From CAZTAR01 sp043813895 (GTDB taxonomy: Bacteria > Planctomycetota > Phycisphaerae > UBA1845 > UTPLA1), in contig JBDRKQ010000128.1 of assembly GCA_043813895.1 (NCBI GenBank), positions 1 through 40,065 of the forward strand: a stretch of 40,065 bases of DNA, in the 5' to 3' direction. The notes below the pieces were generated by a model that had not been told where the DNA came from, did not search any database, and saw nothing but the letters and a program-made list of their open reading frames with translations. Of this stretch, positions 1 to 8,238 are shown piece by piece. Each line of letters opens with the position of its first letter. The first letter of the stretch is position 1. The position numbers were made by a program, and so were the translations under genes.

Positions 1-2
1 AC

Positions 3-1820
3 GTTTTCAAGAAGACGATTCGCCGCTATCGGGGACCGGTATCGATGGCAGCGGCACTGATCGTGCTGGCGGTCGGGGCGAGCATCGCCTTGTCGGTAAT
101 GTACAGCAACCAGGGCCGTCTGCTGGTGCAAGTCGAGGAGCAGCGCGATCGCGCGGTGAATGCGGAGCAGGTGGCCGCGAACGAGCGGGACCGGGCGATC
201 GAGGCGGAAGTTTCCGCCTCAAAGGAGCGAGATCGGGCCCTGGCTGCGGAGAAGCTCGCGGAATACCGATTCAAACAGGTACACACATTGGCGGCATCGT
301 TCATTTACGATTTCCACAAGAAGATAGAGAATCTTGCGGGCTCGACGCCTGCGAAGAAGCTGCTCGTCACGCGTGCGTTGGAGTATCTCAACAGCCTGGC
401 GGAAGGATCGAAGGACAACCTTGCGCTCGAGTACGACGTTGCGGCGGCGTACGACTACGTCGGCAGCATCCAACTCACGCTGGGCGACGTCATCGCCGCG
501 AGAGCGAGTTTTGAAAAAGCGCAGGACATATTCAAGAGGCTGCAGGATGTTCGACCTGGCCACGTGTACTACGCGATGGGCGTGGCGCGGTCGTACCAGC
601 GGTTGGCAATCCTGGCGCAGCGCGCGGGCAAGCTGGATAGCGCGGCTGCCCTGCTTGAGGAGGCCCTGAGGATCAGGCTGCAATGCGCAAGTCAGCACCC
701 CGAGAATCTCCAATGCAAGGTGGACTTGCTTTACACGTACCGACGCCTGGGCTCCGTTGCGTCGGCGAAAGGACGAACGGAAGAGTCGGCCGCCTACTAT
801 CGGGAAGCAGTGGAGCGCAGCCAGGCGATCCTCGAAGGGGATTCCGACAACACGACGGTCCGTCGTCAGCTCGTGTGGGCATCCCACGAACTCGGATACC
901 AGGAGAAGGACCTGGGGAGGACCAAGGAGGCATTGGTTCTTCATCGCAAGGCGATGGATGTTGCGGCGGCGTTGGCGGCGGCGCATCCGGCAGACGCGGA
1001 CTTCCAGTGTGCGTGGGCGGACTCATTGCATGCAGTCGGCCACGCCGAGGACCTCGTGGGACACTTCAGAGAAGCCCTGGCCTTGCACCGGAAGGCGTTG
1101 AGCATTCACCAGTCCCTCTCGCGCGCCGATCCCCGAAACGTCTGGCTGATGCGCAACACCGCCTACAGTCATCGCCAGGTCGCCGGCCAGTTCGTGTTCG
1201 ATGACCAGGCCGATGAATCGATCCGCGAATTCGAGCAAGCGCTAGCGATCTACGAGGGACTTCTAGCCGGTGACCCGACGAACGTCGGCGATGCGGAGTC
1301 GGCAGCCACATGCCTGCGGTGCATTGGCAACGGCCATCGGAAGTGTGGACGTCATAAGGCAGAACGGCAGGCTATCGAGAAATCACTCGAAGTGCTCAAA
1401 CCTCTGTGCAAGGCTCATCCCGATCACGCGGGCATTCATGTCGATCTCGTCTACACGCTGACGTCATTGGCAGATGTCCTCAACCGCACGGGGAAGGCAG
1501 ACGAAGCGATGCAGTATGCCGATCGCGCCGTAGCGGTGGCGGAGAGTTTGATGAACCGCAATCCGGAGAACCGCAGGTTGCGGGGCGTGTGCGCACACGC
1601 GCTCACCCGCAAAGGCCAGATTCTCTTGACGCGGGGCGAGATCGTGCGCGGGACGGCGATCTGCGCACAAGCGGCTCAACTCGGCGTGGACCTGGTCATC
1701 GAGGACCCTAACAGCCGATGGGGCCGCTACAGCGTTCAGGCCAAGTTCTGGGCGGGCAACTGGCTGCGGGGGCTTGGTGAGGACGCTCAGCCAACGTCGG
1801 CACCGGCCGACGCGCCGTAG
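3..1820 (+). CDS. C-terminal part of a TPR-type Ser/Thr receptor kinase (5' end outside window)
   Basis: The reading frame is open from the first bases of the window, so the gene starts upstream; 605 residues are visible. They begin with a basic stretch (KKTIRRYRGP) and a membrane helix (about residues 14-37). A charged coiled coil of repeated ERDRA-like units follows, then a block (FIYDFHKKIENLAGSTPAKK) and at least eight TPR-like helical repeats to the stop. This order, basic linker, membrane helix, coiled coil, TPRs, is the usual C-terminal half of planctomycete and acidobacterial Ser/Thr kinases, whose kinase domain would lie just upstream. The TPR part is probably extracytoplasmic and binds proteins. 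The kinase domain itself is not seen, so the kinase assignment is inferred from architecture. Confidence 0.8.
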   Translation, partial: VFKKTIRRYRGPVSMAAALIVLAVGASIALSVMYSNQGRLLVQVEEQRDRAVNAEQVAANERDRAIEAEVSASKERDRALAAEKLAEYRFKQVHTLAASFIYDFHKKIENLAGSTPAKKLLVTRALEYLNSLAEGSKDNLALEYDVAAAYDYVGSIQLTLGDVIAARASFEKAQDIFKRLQDVRPGHVYYAMGVARSYQRLAILAQRAGKLDSAAALLEEALRIRLQCASQHPENLQCKVDLLYTYRRLGSVASAKGRTEESAAYYREAVERSQAILEGDSDNTTVRRQLVWASHELGYQEKDLGRTKEALVLHRKAMDVAAALAAAHPADADFQCAWADSLHAVGHAEDLVGHFREALALHRKALSIHQSLSRADPRNVWLMRNTAYSHRQVAGQFVFDDQADESIREFEQALAIYEGLLAGDPTNVGDAESAATCLRCIGNGHRKCGRHKAERQAIEKSLEVLKPLCKAHPDHAGIHVDLVYTLTSLADVLNRTGKADEAMQYADRAVAVAESLMNRNPENRRLRGVCAHALTRKGQILLTRGEIVRGTAICAQAAQLGVDLVIEDPNSRWGRYSVQAKFWAGNWLRGLGEDAQPTSAPADAP

Positions 1821-1853
1821 GACTTTGCTGGTGTTCCGTCTATTGACGCTTGA

Positions 1854-2444
1854 ATGAACAAGCAACCGTTTGACAAGCCTGCGAGACACCATTCGTGGCT
1901 GTGCTTGGAGCGGTTCGCGAGGTTCGTCGGCCGGGACCGGCAACTCCGATCCCTAGCGACTGCCGAGGTCGATCGGTTCTTCGGAATGCTTCGCGCGAAG
2001 AAGCTGTCTCCGATGACGATCAACACCTTGCACCACGCGCTGTCCAAGCTGGTGAAGCGAGCGGCCCATAAGGCGCGGTCCCTCATCGACTGTGACGGGA
2101 GAGCAGCGGTCACGCTCCACGACCTGCGGAAGACCGCCATCACGAACTGGAGCAAGGCGGTCAACCCTCAGACCCTCCGGGCGATGGCTGGCCACAGCGA
2201 CATCCAGACGACGATGCGATACTACGCGAGCGTCACCGACGATCAGCTTGCACTCGTGCGACAGGCGAGCGCCGCGTCGATGCAAACTGACGCCAGACTG
2301 ACCCCGGAGGCCGATTCCGGCACACGGGCCACGGGGACATCAATTCCGAAAGCCATATCTGATAAGGGGTTTGGAAAACCTGGCCCCGGAGGATTCGAAC
2401 CTCCACAAACAGATCCAGAGTCTGTCGTGCTACCGTTACACTAG
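1854..2444 (+). pseudogene. Decayed tyrosine recombinase (integrase) remnant next to tRNA-Gln
   Basis: Residues 1-60 resemble the helical core-binding domain of phage-type integrases. The C-terminal half carries the HxxR box (LHDLRKT) and the GHSDIQTTMRYY block with the expected catalytic His and Tyr. The roughly 100 residues that normally lie between, including the first catalytic Arg, are missing: the frame jumps from SKLVKRA to a stretch just before HDLRKT. No clear ribosome-binding site precedes the ATG. The last 22 codons are only the antisense reading of the tRNA gene (GGFEPPQTDPESVV), typical of integrases abutting a tRNA. It is probably inactive, the scar of an element that extended leftwards from the tRNA 3' end. 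A short functional recombinase is unlikely but not excluded. Confidence 0.75.
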
Positions 2445-2450
2445 GGGCCA
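2380..2450 (-). tRNA. tRNA-Gln (anticodon CUG)
   Basis: On the minus strand the 7-bp acceptor stem TGGCCCC/GGGGCCA closes the structure. The D arm (GTGTAACGGTAGCAC), an anticodon stem ACAGA/TCTGT around the loop CTCTGGA, and a T arm with GGTTCGAATCC are all present. Loop positions 34-36 read CTG, which decodes CAG. The length is 71 nt with discriminator G, and the CCA end is not encoded. A good promoter lies just upstream. The 3' end faces the integrase remnant, so this gene probably served as an attachment site. Confidence 0.95.
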
Positions 2451-2464
2451 ATAAAACACCGACG

Positions 2465-2492
2465 AGTCTACCGTCAGCCCTATCGGTGTCAA
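2465..2492 (-). promoter_or_regulatory. Promoter of tRNA-Gln
   Basis: On the minus strand, TTGACA (2487-2492) is followed after 16 bases by TAGACT (2465-2470). The 5' end of the tRNA lies 14 bases beyond the -10 box, so the leader would be very short. This is a close sigma-70-type match. Confidence 0.75.
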
Positions 2493-2655
2493 GCAGTCGC
2501 CGGCGCGCGTCGCCGGGTCCATGAAAGATTCGGCGGGATGCTCCAGTGCCGCGAGATGTAACGTCGCCCCCCGTGAGACTCTACCGCAGCATCGGCCCCC
2601 CGCGGCCGACGTAGGCGCGGAGGGACCCCTCGGCACTTCACATCGTGCGAAGTGG

Positions 2656-2685
2656 TTGGTTGACAACGGGCTGCGAGGTTACAAT
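2656..2685 (+). promoter_or_regulatory. Candidate leaderless promoter of mutS2
   Basis: TACAAT (2680-2685) lies six bases before the mutS2 ATG, so transcription would start at or next to the start codon. A TTGGTT at 2656-2661 gives an 18-base spacer. The better-looking TTGACA at 2660-2665 gives only 14 bases. No Shine-Dalgarno sequence is present. Confidence 0.45.
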
Positions 2686-2691
2686 CGAGAC

Positions 2692-4614
2692 ATGGATCGA
2701 CACACGCTTGAGAAACTGGAGTTCGATCGAATCCGGCACCTGCTGGCAAGTTATGCCCAGTGCGCGCTCGGACGCGACCTTGCCTCGCGCATTCAGCCTT
2801 CCCGTCGCATCTCGCAGGTCCACCATTGGCTGGAGCAGGGCAAGCAATTCGGAGCGTGGGTCGAATTGCACGGCCTTCCGCCTTTCGGCGGCATTCGAGA
2901 TATTCGTGAGCATGTCAGGCGGGCCGTTCCGCCGGCCAATCTCGAGCCCGAGGACTTCGCCGATTTGGCCGCAACGCTAGTCGGCATCGGCCACGTGAGG
3001 GCGTACCTCAAGGACGCCGGCCAGGACTTTCCGCTCCTCGCCGCGCTTGGCGATCGCCTCGGTGATTTCCAGAGTATTGCCGATCACATCGGCCGAGTGA
3101 TTGACGGCAGAGGCAAGGTACGCGATCACGCCAGCGACCGACTCTGGCGGCTGCGCCGGAATATCGACGAGGTCCGCCAGCAGACCCGCGCTGTATTCCA
3201 GAGGCTCCTGAAGCAATCCTCCATTCTGAAGCTCCTGCAATACCCCAATGCGACATTCCACGCCGATCGCATGGTCCTGCCGCTGAAGGCCGAGCAGCGC
3301 GGCCGGCTGCCCGGCATCGTCCACCGCAGCAGTGACAGCGGACAAACCGTCTTCGTCGAGCCGGCCGAAGCGGTCGAACTCAACAACACGCGGATCAATC
3401 TGCTCCAAGCGGAACGGGAGGAGATCGGCCGCATCCTCTGGGAGCTGACGCACATTGTCCACCTCAATCAGAAGGAGATCCTCCGCACCCTCGAGACGAC
3501 GGCGGTGATCGACCTCCTGACGGCGAAGACCAAGTTTGCTCAGCGCTACGGAATGCACAACGTCGAGATCAACGAAAAGCAACAGCTCCTCCTGCGTCGC
3601 GCCCGGAACCCGATTCTCCTGGCGGCCTATGAAGAGGATCAAGAGGACGCCGCGGCGCCGCACGAGGTTGTCCCGATCGACGTTCGCCTGGGTGACGACT
3701 TCGACGTCATGATCATTACCGGCCCGAATACCGGCGGGAAGACCGCCGCGCTGAAGACGGTCGGCCTGATGGCCGTCATGACGCAATCCGGCCTGCCCAT
3801 TCCCGCGGACGAAGGCTCCACCCTGCCTGTCTTCGAGGAGGTGTGGATCGATGTCGGTGACGAACAGAGCCTCGTTCAATCGCTCAGCACCTTCAGCGCG
3901 CACCTCTCGCAGATCCTCCACATCCTTCACAAGGCGAGACAGTCCACGCTCGTGTTGCTGGACGAACTGGGCGCCGGCACCGACCCAGACGAGGGCGCTG
4001 CCATCGGCCGCGCCGTCATCGAACACCTGTTGGGCAGCCACTGCCTGGCCATGGTCACGACGCACTTGGGTTCGCTGAAAGCCACTGGTTTCGAACTCAA
4101 ACGCGTCGATAACGCCTCCGTCTTGTTCGACATGCAGACGCTCAAGCCGCTTTACGAGTTGCGGATCGGCGAGCCCGGCAACAGTAATGCAATTGCCATC
4201 GCTTCGCGTCTGGGAATGCCGCGGAAGCTCGTCCACACCGCCCGGCGTCATCTTGCCGGCGGACATCGATCGCTAACCCGGGCAATCGCCGGCACGCTTG
4301 CGGCCCGGCGGTCCGCCGAGCGGGCCATGCGTGAAGCGGACAAGGCACGCCAGGATGCCGCGCGAAGGGCGCTGACCGCGTTCGATCAGGAGAAGTCGCT
4401 GCATCGAGAACGGGAAGCCTACAAGGCGTGGGTCCACCGCGTCATCAATCTCAAGCCCGGCGACAAGGTCCGCGTCCGCAACTTCGATGCGCCGGGGCGA
4501 GTCGTGCACATTCGGCTGGAAAAACAGCAGGTGTCCGTCGATCTCGGGCAAATGCAGGTGGACGTCGCGCTTGCGGATCTCATCCTGGACGCGGCAGCCC
4601 CTGGAAAGCCGTAG
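2692..4614 (+). CDS. mutS2: MutS2-type ATPase lacking the Smr nuclease domain
   Basis: MutS2 proteins bind branched or recombining DNA, or collided ribosomes, and use a MutS-type ABC ATPase. The 640-residue product has the MutS2 N-terminus (MDRHTLEKLEFDRI), the core and clamp helices, Walker A GPNTGGKT near residue 344 and Walker B LVLLDELGAGTDPDEG near residue 420. It ends after a small beta domain (GDKVRVRNFDAPGRVV). Usual MutS2 proteins are about 780 residues and finish with an Smr endonuclease domain, which is absent here: the stop comes directly after the region that normally leads into Smr. The frame is open 57 codons further upstream, but the ATG at 2692 matches the family start and sits just after a -10 box. 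It may be a binding/ATPase-only form. Confidence 0.9.
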   Translation: MDRHTLEKLEFDRIRHLLASYAQCALGRDLASRIQPSRRISQVHHWLEQGKQFGAWVELHGLPPFGGIRDIREHVRRAVPPANLEPEDFADLAATLVGIGHVRAYLKDAGQDFPLLAALGDRLGDFQSIADHIGRVIDGRGKVRDHASDRLWRLRRNIDEVRQQTRAVFQRLLKQSSILKLLQYPNATFHADRMVLPLKAEQRGRLPGIVHRSSDSGQTVFVEPAEAVELNNTRINLLQAEREEIGRILWELTHIVHLNQKEILRTLETTAVIDLLTAKTKFAQRYGMHNVEINEKQQLLLRRARNPILLAAYEEDQEDAAAPHEVVPIDVRLGDDFDVMIITGPNTGGKTAALKTVGLMAVMTQSGLPIPADEGSTLPVFEEVWIDVGDEQSLVQSLSTFSAHLSQILHILHKARQSTLVLLDELGAGTDPDEGAAIGRAVIEHLLGSHCLAMVTTHLGSLKATGFELKRVDNASVLFDMQTLKPLYELRIGEPGNSNAIAIASRLGMPRKLVHTARRHLAGGHRSLTRAIAGTLAARRSAERAMREADKARQDAARRALTAFDQEKSLHREREAYKAWVHRVINLKPGDKVRVRNFDAPGRVVHIRLEKQQVSVDLGQMQVDVALADLILDAAAPGKP

Positions 4615-4662
4615 CGGCCCACGCGCCAACAACCGGTGGGCCGGCAAGGGAGGTCCACAACC

Positions 4663-5190
4663 ATGTTCAGAGCCACACGCTCGCCTGTCCTGTGCTTGTT
4701 GGTCGCACTGGCGATGCTGGTCGGCGCTTGCGCCCAGCCCCAGAGGAAGGAAGCCTGTTCCGCGCCTGACTCGGCTGTGTCGGCAGGACCGACCGTTACC
4801 GAGCAGAAGGCAGCGCGAGCCGGCACCTGCCGGTTCGTGGGGCGAATCGAATCCGTGACGATCGCGAGCGCTCGCGGTCGCCCGCTGAGAGCGTACCACG
4901 GAATCCGCGATTACAGGGACGGCATACTCATCGGAGACGGCATCGATCTGCGATGGCTGGTCGAAGTGAAAGTGGAGACCGTTCTCAATCCCGCGCCGTT
5001 TCTGAAGCCTGACGGTCCGGTCTACTTCTGGGTCCACAGCCCGAGCAGAGACCTGGACCTTGGGGCTTGGGACTCGACCGGCAAGACGTTCGTGTTCACG
5101 ATCGAGGCCGAAGAAGGTGCCGACGGGCAGCTTGACGTTTTGGACATCAGTACCTCCGAGTTGAAGCCGCCAACTGCGAAGGCGGAATAG
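4663..5190 (+). CDS. Small lipoprotein of unknown function
   Basis: The start at 4663 is fixed by AGGGAGGT eight bases upstream. The product has 175 residues: a lipoprotein signal peptide (FRATRSPVLCLLVALAML) with lipobox LVGAC, then a soluble domain of predominantly beta-type sequence. No enzyme motif is visible and I do not recognise the family. It follows mutS2 by 48 bases on the same strand and may share its transcript. It is probably anchored in a membrane facing the periplasm-like space. Confidence 0.75.
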   Translation: MFRATRSPVLCLLVALAMLVGACAQPQRKEACSAPDSAVSAGPTVTEQKAARAGTCRFVGRIESVTIASARGRPLRAYHGIRDYRDGILIGDGIDLRWLVEVKVETVLNPAPFLKPDGPVYFWVHSPSRDLDLGAWDSTGKTFVFTIEAEEGADGQLDVLDISTSELKPPTAKAE

Positions 5191-5238
5191 CGATGGGGGC
5201 AACGCCCGTGTCGGGCATCGAATATCAACGGTTTCTGA

Positions 5239-5260
5239 CGGCCGACAGTAACGTCGGCCG
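5239..5260. repeat. Hairpin repeat family, copy 1
   Basis: A perfect 8-bp inverted repeat, CGGCCGAC and GTCGGCCG, flanks a six-base loop (AGTAAC). It lies between the stops of the convergent lipoprotein and cardiolipin synthase genes. Three further copies with the same 8-6-8 geometry occur at 21415, 23785 and 23828. The stretch just before it (ATCAACGGTTTCTGA) resembles the spacer between the two copies near 23806-23828. Confidence 0.8.
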
Positions 5261-5272
5261 CCGCACGGACGT

Positions 5273-6718
5273 TCACAACAGCGGCGTCGCGAGCCGGGCG
5301 AGGCCCGTTGCGAGGTTCTCACCGTAGCTCCACTGGGCGACATCCTCAGCCGTGACTTGTCGGGCGTCGTCTCGCAGTGCGTCGAAGTTGCCCTGCAACC
5401 GCCGCGCCAGATCGGTGTCGTAGAGCATGCTCGTGAGTTCGAAGTTGATCCTGAAGCTGCGGATGTCCATGTTGGCCGATCCGACCATCGCCCAGCGTCC
5501 GTCGACGATCACCTCCTTGGAGTGGAGCATGCCGGCGTCGTATTCGTAGATTTGCACGCCTGATTCGAGCAGTTCTTCGTAGAAGCTCCGCCCCGCCCAC
5601 AGGACGAGCCAGTGGTCCGACCGTGACGGCAGGAGAATCTGCACGCGCAGGCCGCGATAGGCCGCCGAGGTCAAGGCCAGAATCATCGCCGAATCCGGCA
5701 CGAAATAGGCCGTCAGCAGCGAGACGGAGTGCCGTGCTTCTGACACTACGGCGTTGAGCAAATGGTGCATCATGCCCGCCCGGCAATCCGGCCCGCTCGG
5801 GATGATCTGGACCAGCTTCTCGCCTGCCTTCTCGGGCGTTGCGAAGTACGTCTCGGATGACAGATCCTCGCCGGTCGCGAAGTGCCAGTCTTCGACAAAC
5901 ACTTCCTGCAACTGTGCGACGCACGGCCCCTTGACGCACAGATGCGTATCGCGCCACGGGCCGAACTTCTTCTTGCGCCCGAGATATTCGTCCGCGATGT
6001 TCTTGCTACCGAAGAATCCGACGCGGCCGTCGATCACCGTCAGCTTGCGATGGTTGCGGCAGTTGAGCTGGAGCCGGCGTCTGGTCGGTCCCCAAGGCAG
6101 GAAGAAGGCCACCGCGACGCCCTCACGCCGCATCGACTTCACAAACGAGCGGCTCATCCTCCAGCAGCCCACCGCGTCCAGCAGCAATCGGACCTCCACG
6201 CCTTCACGCGCCTTTCTCACCAGAAGATCGCGCATCCCTCGGCCGGTCTCGTCGTCCGCGAAAATGTAGTACTCCATGTGGACGTGAGAGCGGGCCTCCT
6301 CGATCGCCAGCCCCAGCGACAAAAACGCGGACTCGGCGTCGTAAAACACCTGAACGTCGTTCCCAAGTGTCACGACGGTGTCACCTACCCGCGTCGCGAC
6401 GTCCATCAGGCTCTGTCGTGACGCGTCCCCCTCCTCGCGCGTCCGGCCATCGTAGGACTCCGCCAGCACCGCAGTCTGTCTGGAAAGACCGGGCTCGATC
6501 TTCATGCGGCGCCGCCGGCGACGGCGCACCTTACGCTGAATGGGAAGGTCGCCCGCCAACAGGTAGAACACGAGGCCCAGGATCGGCAACAACAGGAGCG
6601 CGAGGATCCACGCGAGCATTCCGCTCGGGTCACGACGCCTGTGGAGGATCCGTAGAATGACCAGAGCCACGACGAGGTAGTTCAGAACCGAGAGAATCAC
6701 CCAGACGCTGGGAATCAT
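5273..6718 (-). CDS. cls: Cardiolipin synthase, phospholipase D family
   Basis: The enzyme joins two phosphatidylglycerol molecules, or a related pair, into cardiolipin at the inner membrane. The 481-residue product starts with two membrane helices (SVLNYLVVALVILRIL and LAWILALLLLPILGLVFYLL) and a basic loop (RRRRRRRMK). Two HKD motifs follow, HRKLTVID and HSKEVIVD, each with the expected Gly-Ser/Asn tail (GSKN, GSANMD). Length and order match bacterial cardiolipin synthases. The start at 6718 is chosen because the first membrane helix begins there. No clear Shine-Dalgarno precedes it, and the frame is open further upstream. It follows the redox operon on the same strand after about 300 bases and is probably transcribed separately. 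Confidence 0.92.
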   Translation of the reverse strand: MIPSVWVILSVLNYLVVALVILRILHRRRDPSGMLAWILALLLLPILGLVFYLLAGDLPIQRKVRRRRRRRMKIEPGLSRQTAVLAESYDGRTREEGDASRQSLMDVATRVGDTVVTLGNDVQVFYDAESAFLSLGLAIEEARSHVHMEYYIFADDETGRGMRDLLVRKAREGVEVRLLLDAVGCWRMSRSFVKSMRREGVAVAFFLPWGPTRRRLQLNCRNHRKLTVIDGRVGFFGSKNIADEYLGRKKKFGPWRDTHLCVKGPCVAQLQEVFVEDWHFATGEDLSSETYFATPEKAGEKLVQIIPSGPDCRAGMMHHLLNAVVSEARHSVSLLTAYFVPDSAMILALTSAAYRGLRVQILLPSRSDHWLVLWAGRSFYEELLESGVQIYEYDAGMLHSKEVIVDGRWAMVGSANMDIRSFRINFELTSMLYDTDLARRLQGNFDALRDDARQVTAEDVAQWSYGENLATGLARLATPLL

Positions 6719-7016
6719 GACAGCACGTTCTGAGGATATACGGCCGATCCGGGCGGCACTTTCGCCCGCAGGCACCACCGGCTTTGGCGCCCACGACACA
6801 GTCACAGTAGTGCCACGGGCTACAAGTGTAGCGGCTCTCTCCGGGGAGGTCTCCCAAGAGCCGAAGCCGGCCGGGTCGAAGCCACGACCGTGAAGGAGCC
6901 GGTCTTTCTCGACATTGAGGGGCCTTCTTGGCGAGCGATGAGCGACAGGGGCAACTGTGCGAGATGTGAACGTCCCTAACTGCCGCCTCGCCTTCGGCAT
7001 AGGCCGCGCAACAAAC
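6719..7016. other. Intergenic stretch between the ferredoxin gene and cls
   Basis: This 298-base stretch holds no convincing gene. It should contain the end of the redox operon and the promoter for cls, but I see neither a hairpin with a T-run nor a clear -35/-10 pair. A weak TATATC lies about 16 bases before the cls start. Confidence 0.5.
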
Positions 7017-7244
7017 TCATTGCCACGGCCAGACCTTCTCGCCGGTCTGCGATTCGAAAACGGAGATACCCTGGAGCGGGCACTTCCTCGCCGCAGAAAG
7101 GATATCCTCCGGCGGATCGCCCTCGGGATTCACCACCGAAGACTTGCCATGCGGATCGATCTCGAACGTGCCGGGCGCCTCCTCGGTACAAAGCCTGTCG
7201 CCGGCGCAGACGTCGCGGTCAATCTCGATTCTGTATTTCGCCAT
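7017..7244 (-). CDS. Single-cluster ferredoxin with an Asp cluster ligand
   Basis: A 75-residue ferredoxin. Its cluster motif is C13-x2-D16-x2-C19 with a distant C55-Pro, so Asp takes the place of the second Cys. The Pyrococcus furiosus ferredoxin has this ligand set (three Cys and one Asp), where the cluster converts easily between [4Fe-4S] and [3Fe-4S] and has altered potential. AGGAG lies 7 bases before the ATG at 7244 and 4 bases before another ATG at 7247; the first spacing is better. It is the last gene of the Kor-Hdr operon, 97 bases after hdrB. By position it may carry electrons between the Kor and Hdr parts, which is inference. Confidence 0.85.
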   Translation of the reverse strand: MAKYRIEIDRDVCAGDRLCTEEAPGTFEIDPHGKSSVVNPEGDPPEDILSAARKCPLQGISVFESQTGEKVWPWQ

Positions 7245-7341
7245 CATGTCGCTCCTAAGTCCCAACGATGGCGGATGAAGAGGGGACCGAGCGGGATGGA
7301 CGCTGTTCGAAATGCCCGATCGAATCTTCGGATACCGCCTC

Positions 7342-8238
7342 CTACGAGCCCTTCTCGGCCGGCATGGCGACCGTCTCGAATTGCCGCAGACATTCGGGCT
7401 TGAAGCGTTGCCGCTCCAGCCCCAACTCGTCGTACGGCACGCCCTGCGCGAATGCCAGAAGCTGGAAGTAGTAGATCGGAGGCGTATTGAAGTCGTCTCC
7501 GAACTGCTTGGACACTTTCATCTGCCCGTGGTCGAACTGGCCGAAACACGTCGGGCAGATCAGGCCGAGAACGTCCGCCTGCTCGTCATGTACCGCGCCG
7601 AGGAGGTCGTGCATCATGTTGGCCGGCACATCCTCCGCCTGGCAGGCCTTGCCGCAGCAGAGGTACCAGTTTCGATGGCGCACGGGCTCGGCGCCCAGGG
7701 CCGCCACGAGATTCTCCATCACCGTTGGATTGTTCGGATCATCAACCTGCATGATCCGACTCGGCTTCAAGAGGTGGCAGCCGTAGTGAACCGCGATCTT
7801 GAGTCCGTCCAGCGGCCGCACGACGGAATCGCGAATTGCGTCGTACCCAACGACATCCCGCAGCAACGTGATAATGTGCCGGATGCGGGTTGTCCCGCGG
7901 TAGGTCTTGCCGATTCGTTTGAGGCGGCCGTTGACCTTCTCCTTCAGCGCCTCGTCTTGAAGCAGGTGGTATGTTTCTGAGAGCGTGGCCGTGCAGCCTG
8001 AGCAATTCGTGAAGATGTCGAGGCCCATCTCCTCCGCGATGCAGAGGTTCCGAGCCGCCACCGACAGCCACGACACCTTGTCCTTCGACTTGAAGTAGAT
8101 CGGGTCCGGGCAACACGAGGTGCCTGGAAGATCGACGATCTCGATGCCCAGCCTGGGCAGCGTGTGGCGGATGGCAAACTCCATCGCCGGGTGCCGCGTG
8201 GGGATCAAGCAGCCTGGGAAAAACGCAAACCTGTTCAA
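7342..8238 (-). CDS. hdrB: Heterodisulfide reductase subunit B-like (two CCG domains)
   Basis: HdrB carries the unusual non-cubane [4Fe-4S] clusters that reduce disulfide-type substrates in Hdr complexes. The 298-residue product has two CCG domains. The first shows C10, C42-C43 and C79-x2-C82, matching the family signature Cx31-39CCx35-36CxxC. The second has GCHLLKPS, LCCGKAC and CPTC. The start is a TTG at 8238 with GAAGGAG 7 bases upstream; the hdrC stop overlaps it by four bases (TTGA), so translation is coupled. The frame stays open upstream inside hdrC, but that part is not family sequence. The physiological substrate cannot be told from sequence. Confidence 0.92.
   Translation of the reverse strand: MNRFAFFPGCLIPTRHPAMEFAIRHTLPRLGIEIVDLPGTSCCPDPIYFKSKDKVSWLSVAARNLCIAEEMGLDIFTNCSGCTATLSETYHLLQDEALKEKVNGRLKRIGKTYRGTTRIRHIITLLRDVVGYDAIRDSVVRPLDGLKIAVHYGCHLLKPSRIMQVDDPNNPTVMENLVAALGAEPVRHRNWYLCCGKACQAEDVPANMMHDLLGAVHDEQADVLGLICPTCFGQFDHGQMKVSKQFGDDFNTPPIYYFQLLAFAQGVPYDELGLERQRFKPECLRQFETVAMPAEKGS

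Noticed and set aside
10..1820. Independent TPR protein starting at 45
   Set aside because: The frame is open to the window edge, with the basic juxtamembrane stretch before position 45, as in receptor kinases; position 45 is inside the gene.
1854..2444. Functional short integrase
   Set aside because: The segment with the first catalytic Arg is missing and the C-terminus is antisense tRNA.
2521..2691. Longer mutS2 start at 2521
   Set aside because: The 57 extra residues have no family similarity, and the promoter candidate lies inside them; the family N-terminus begins at 2692.
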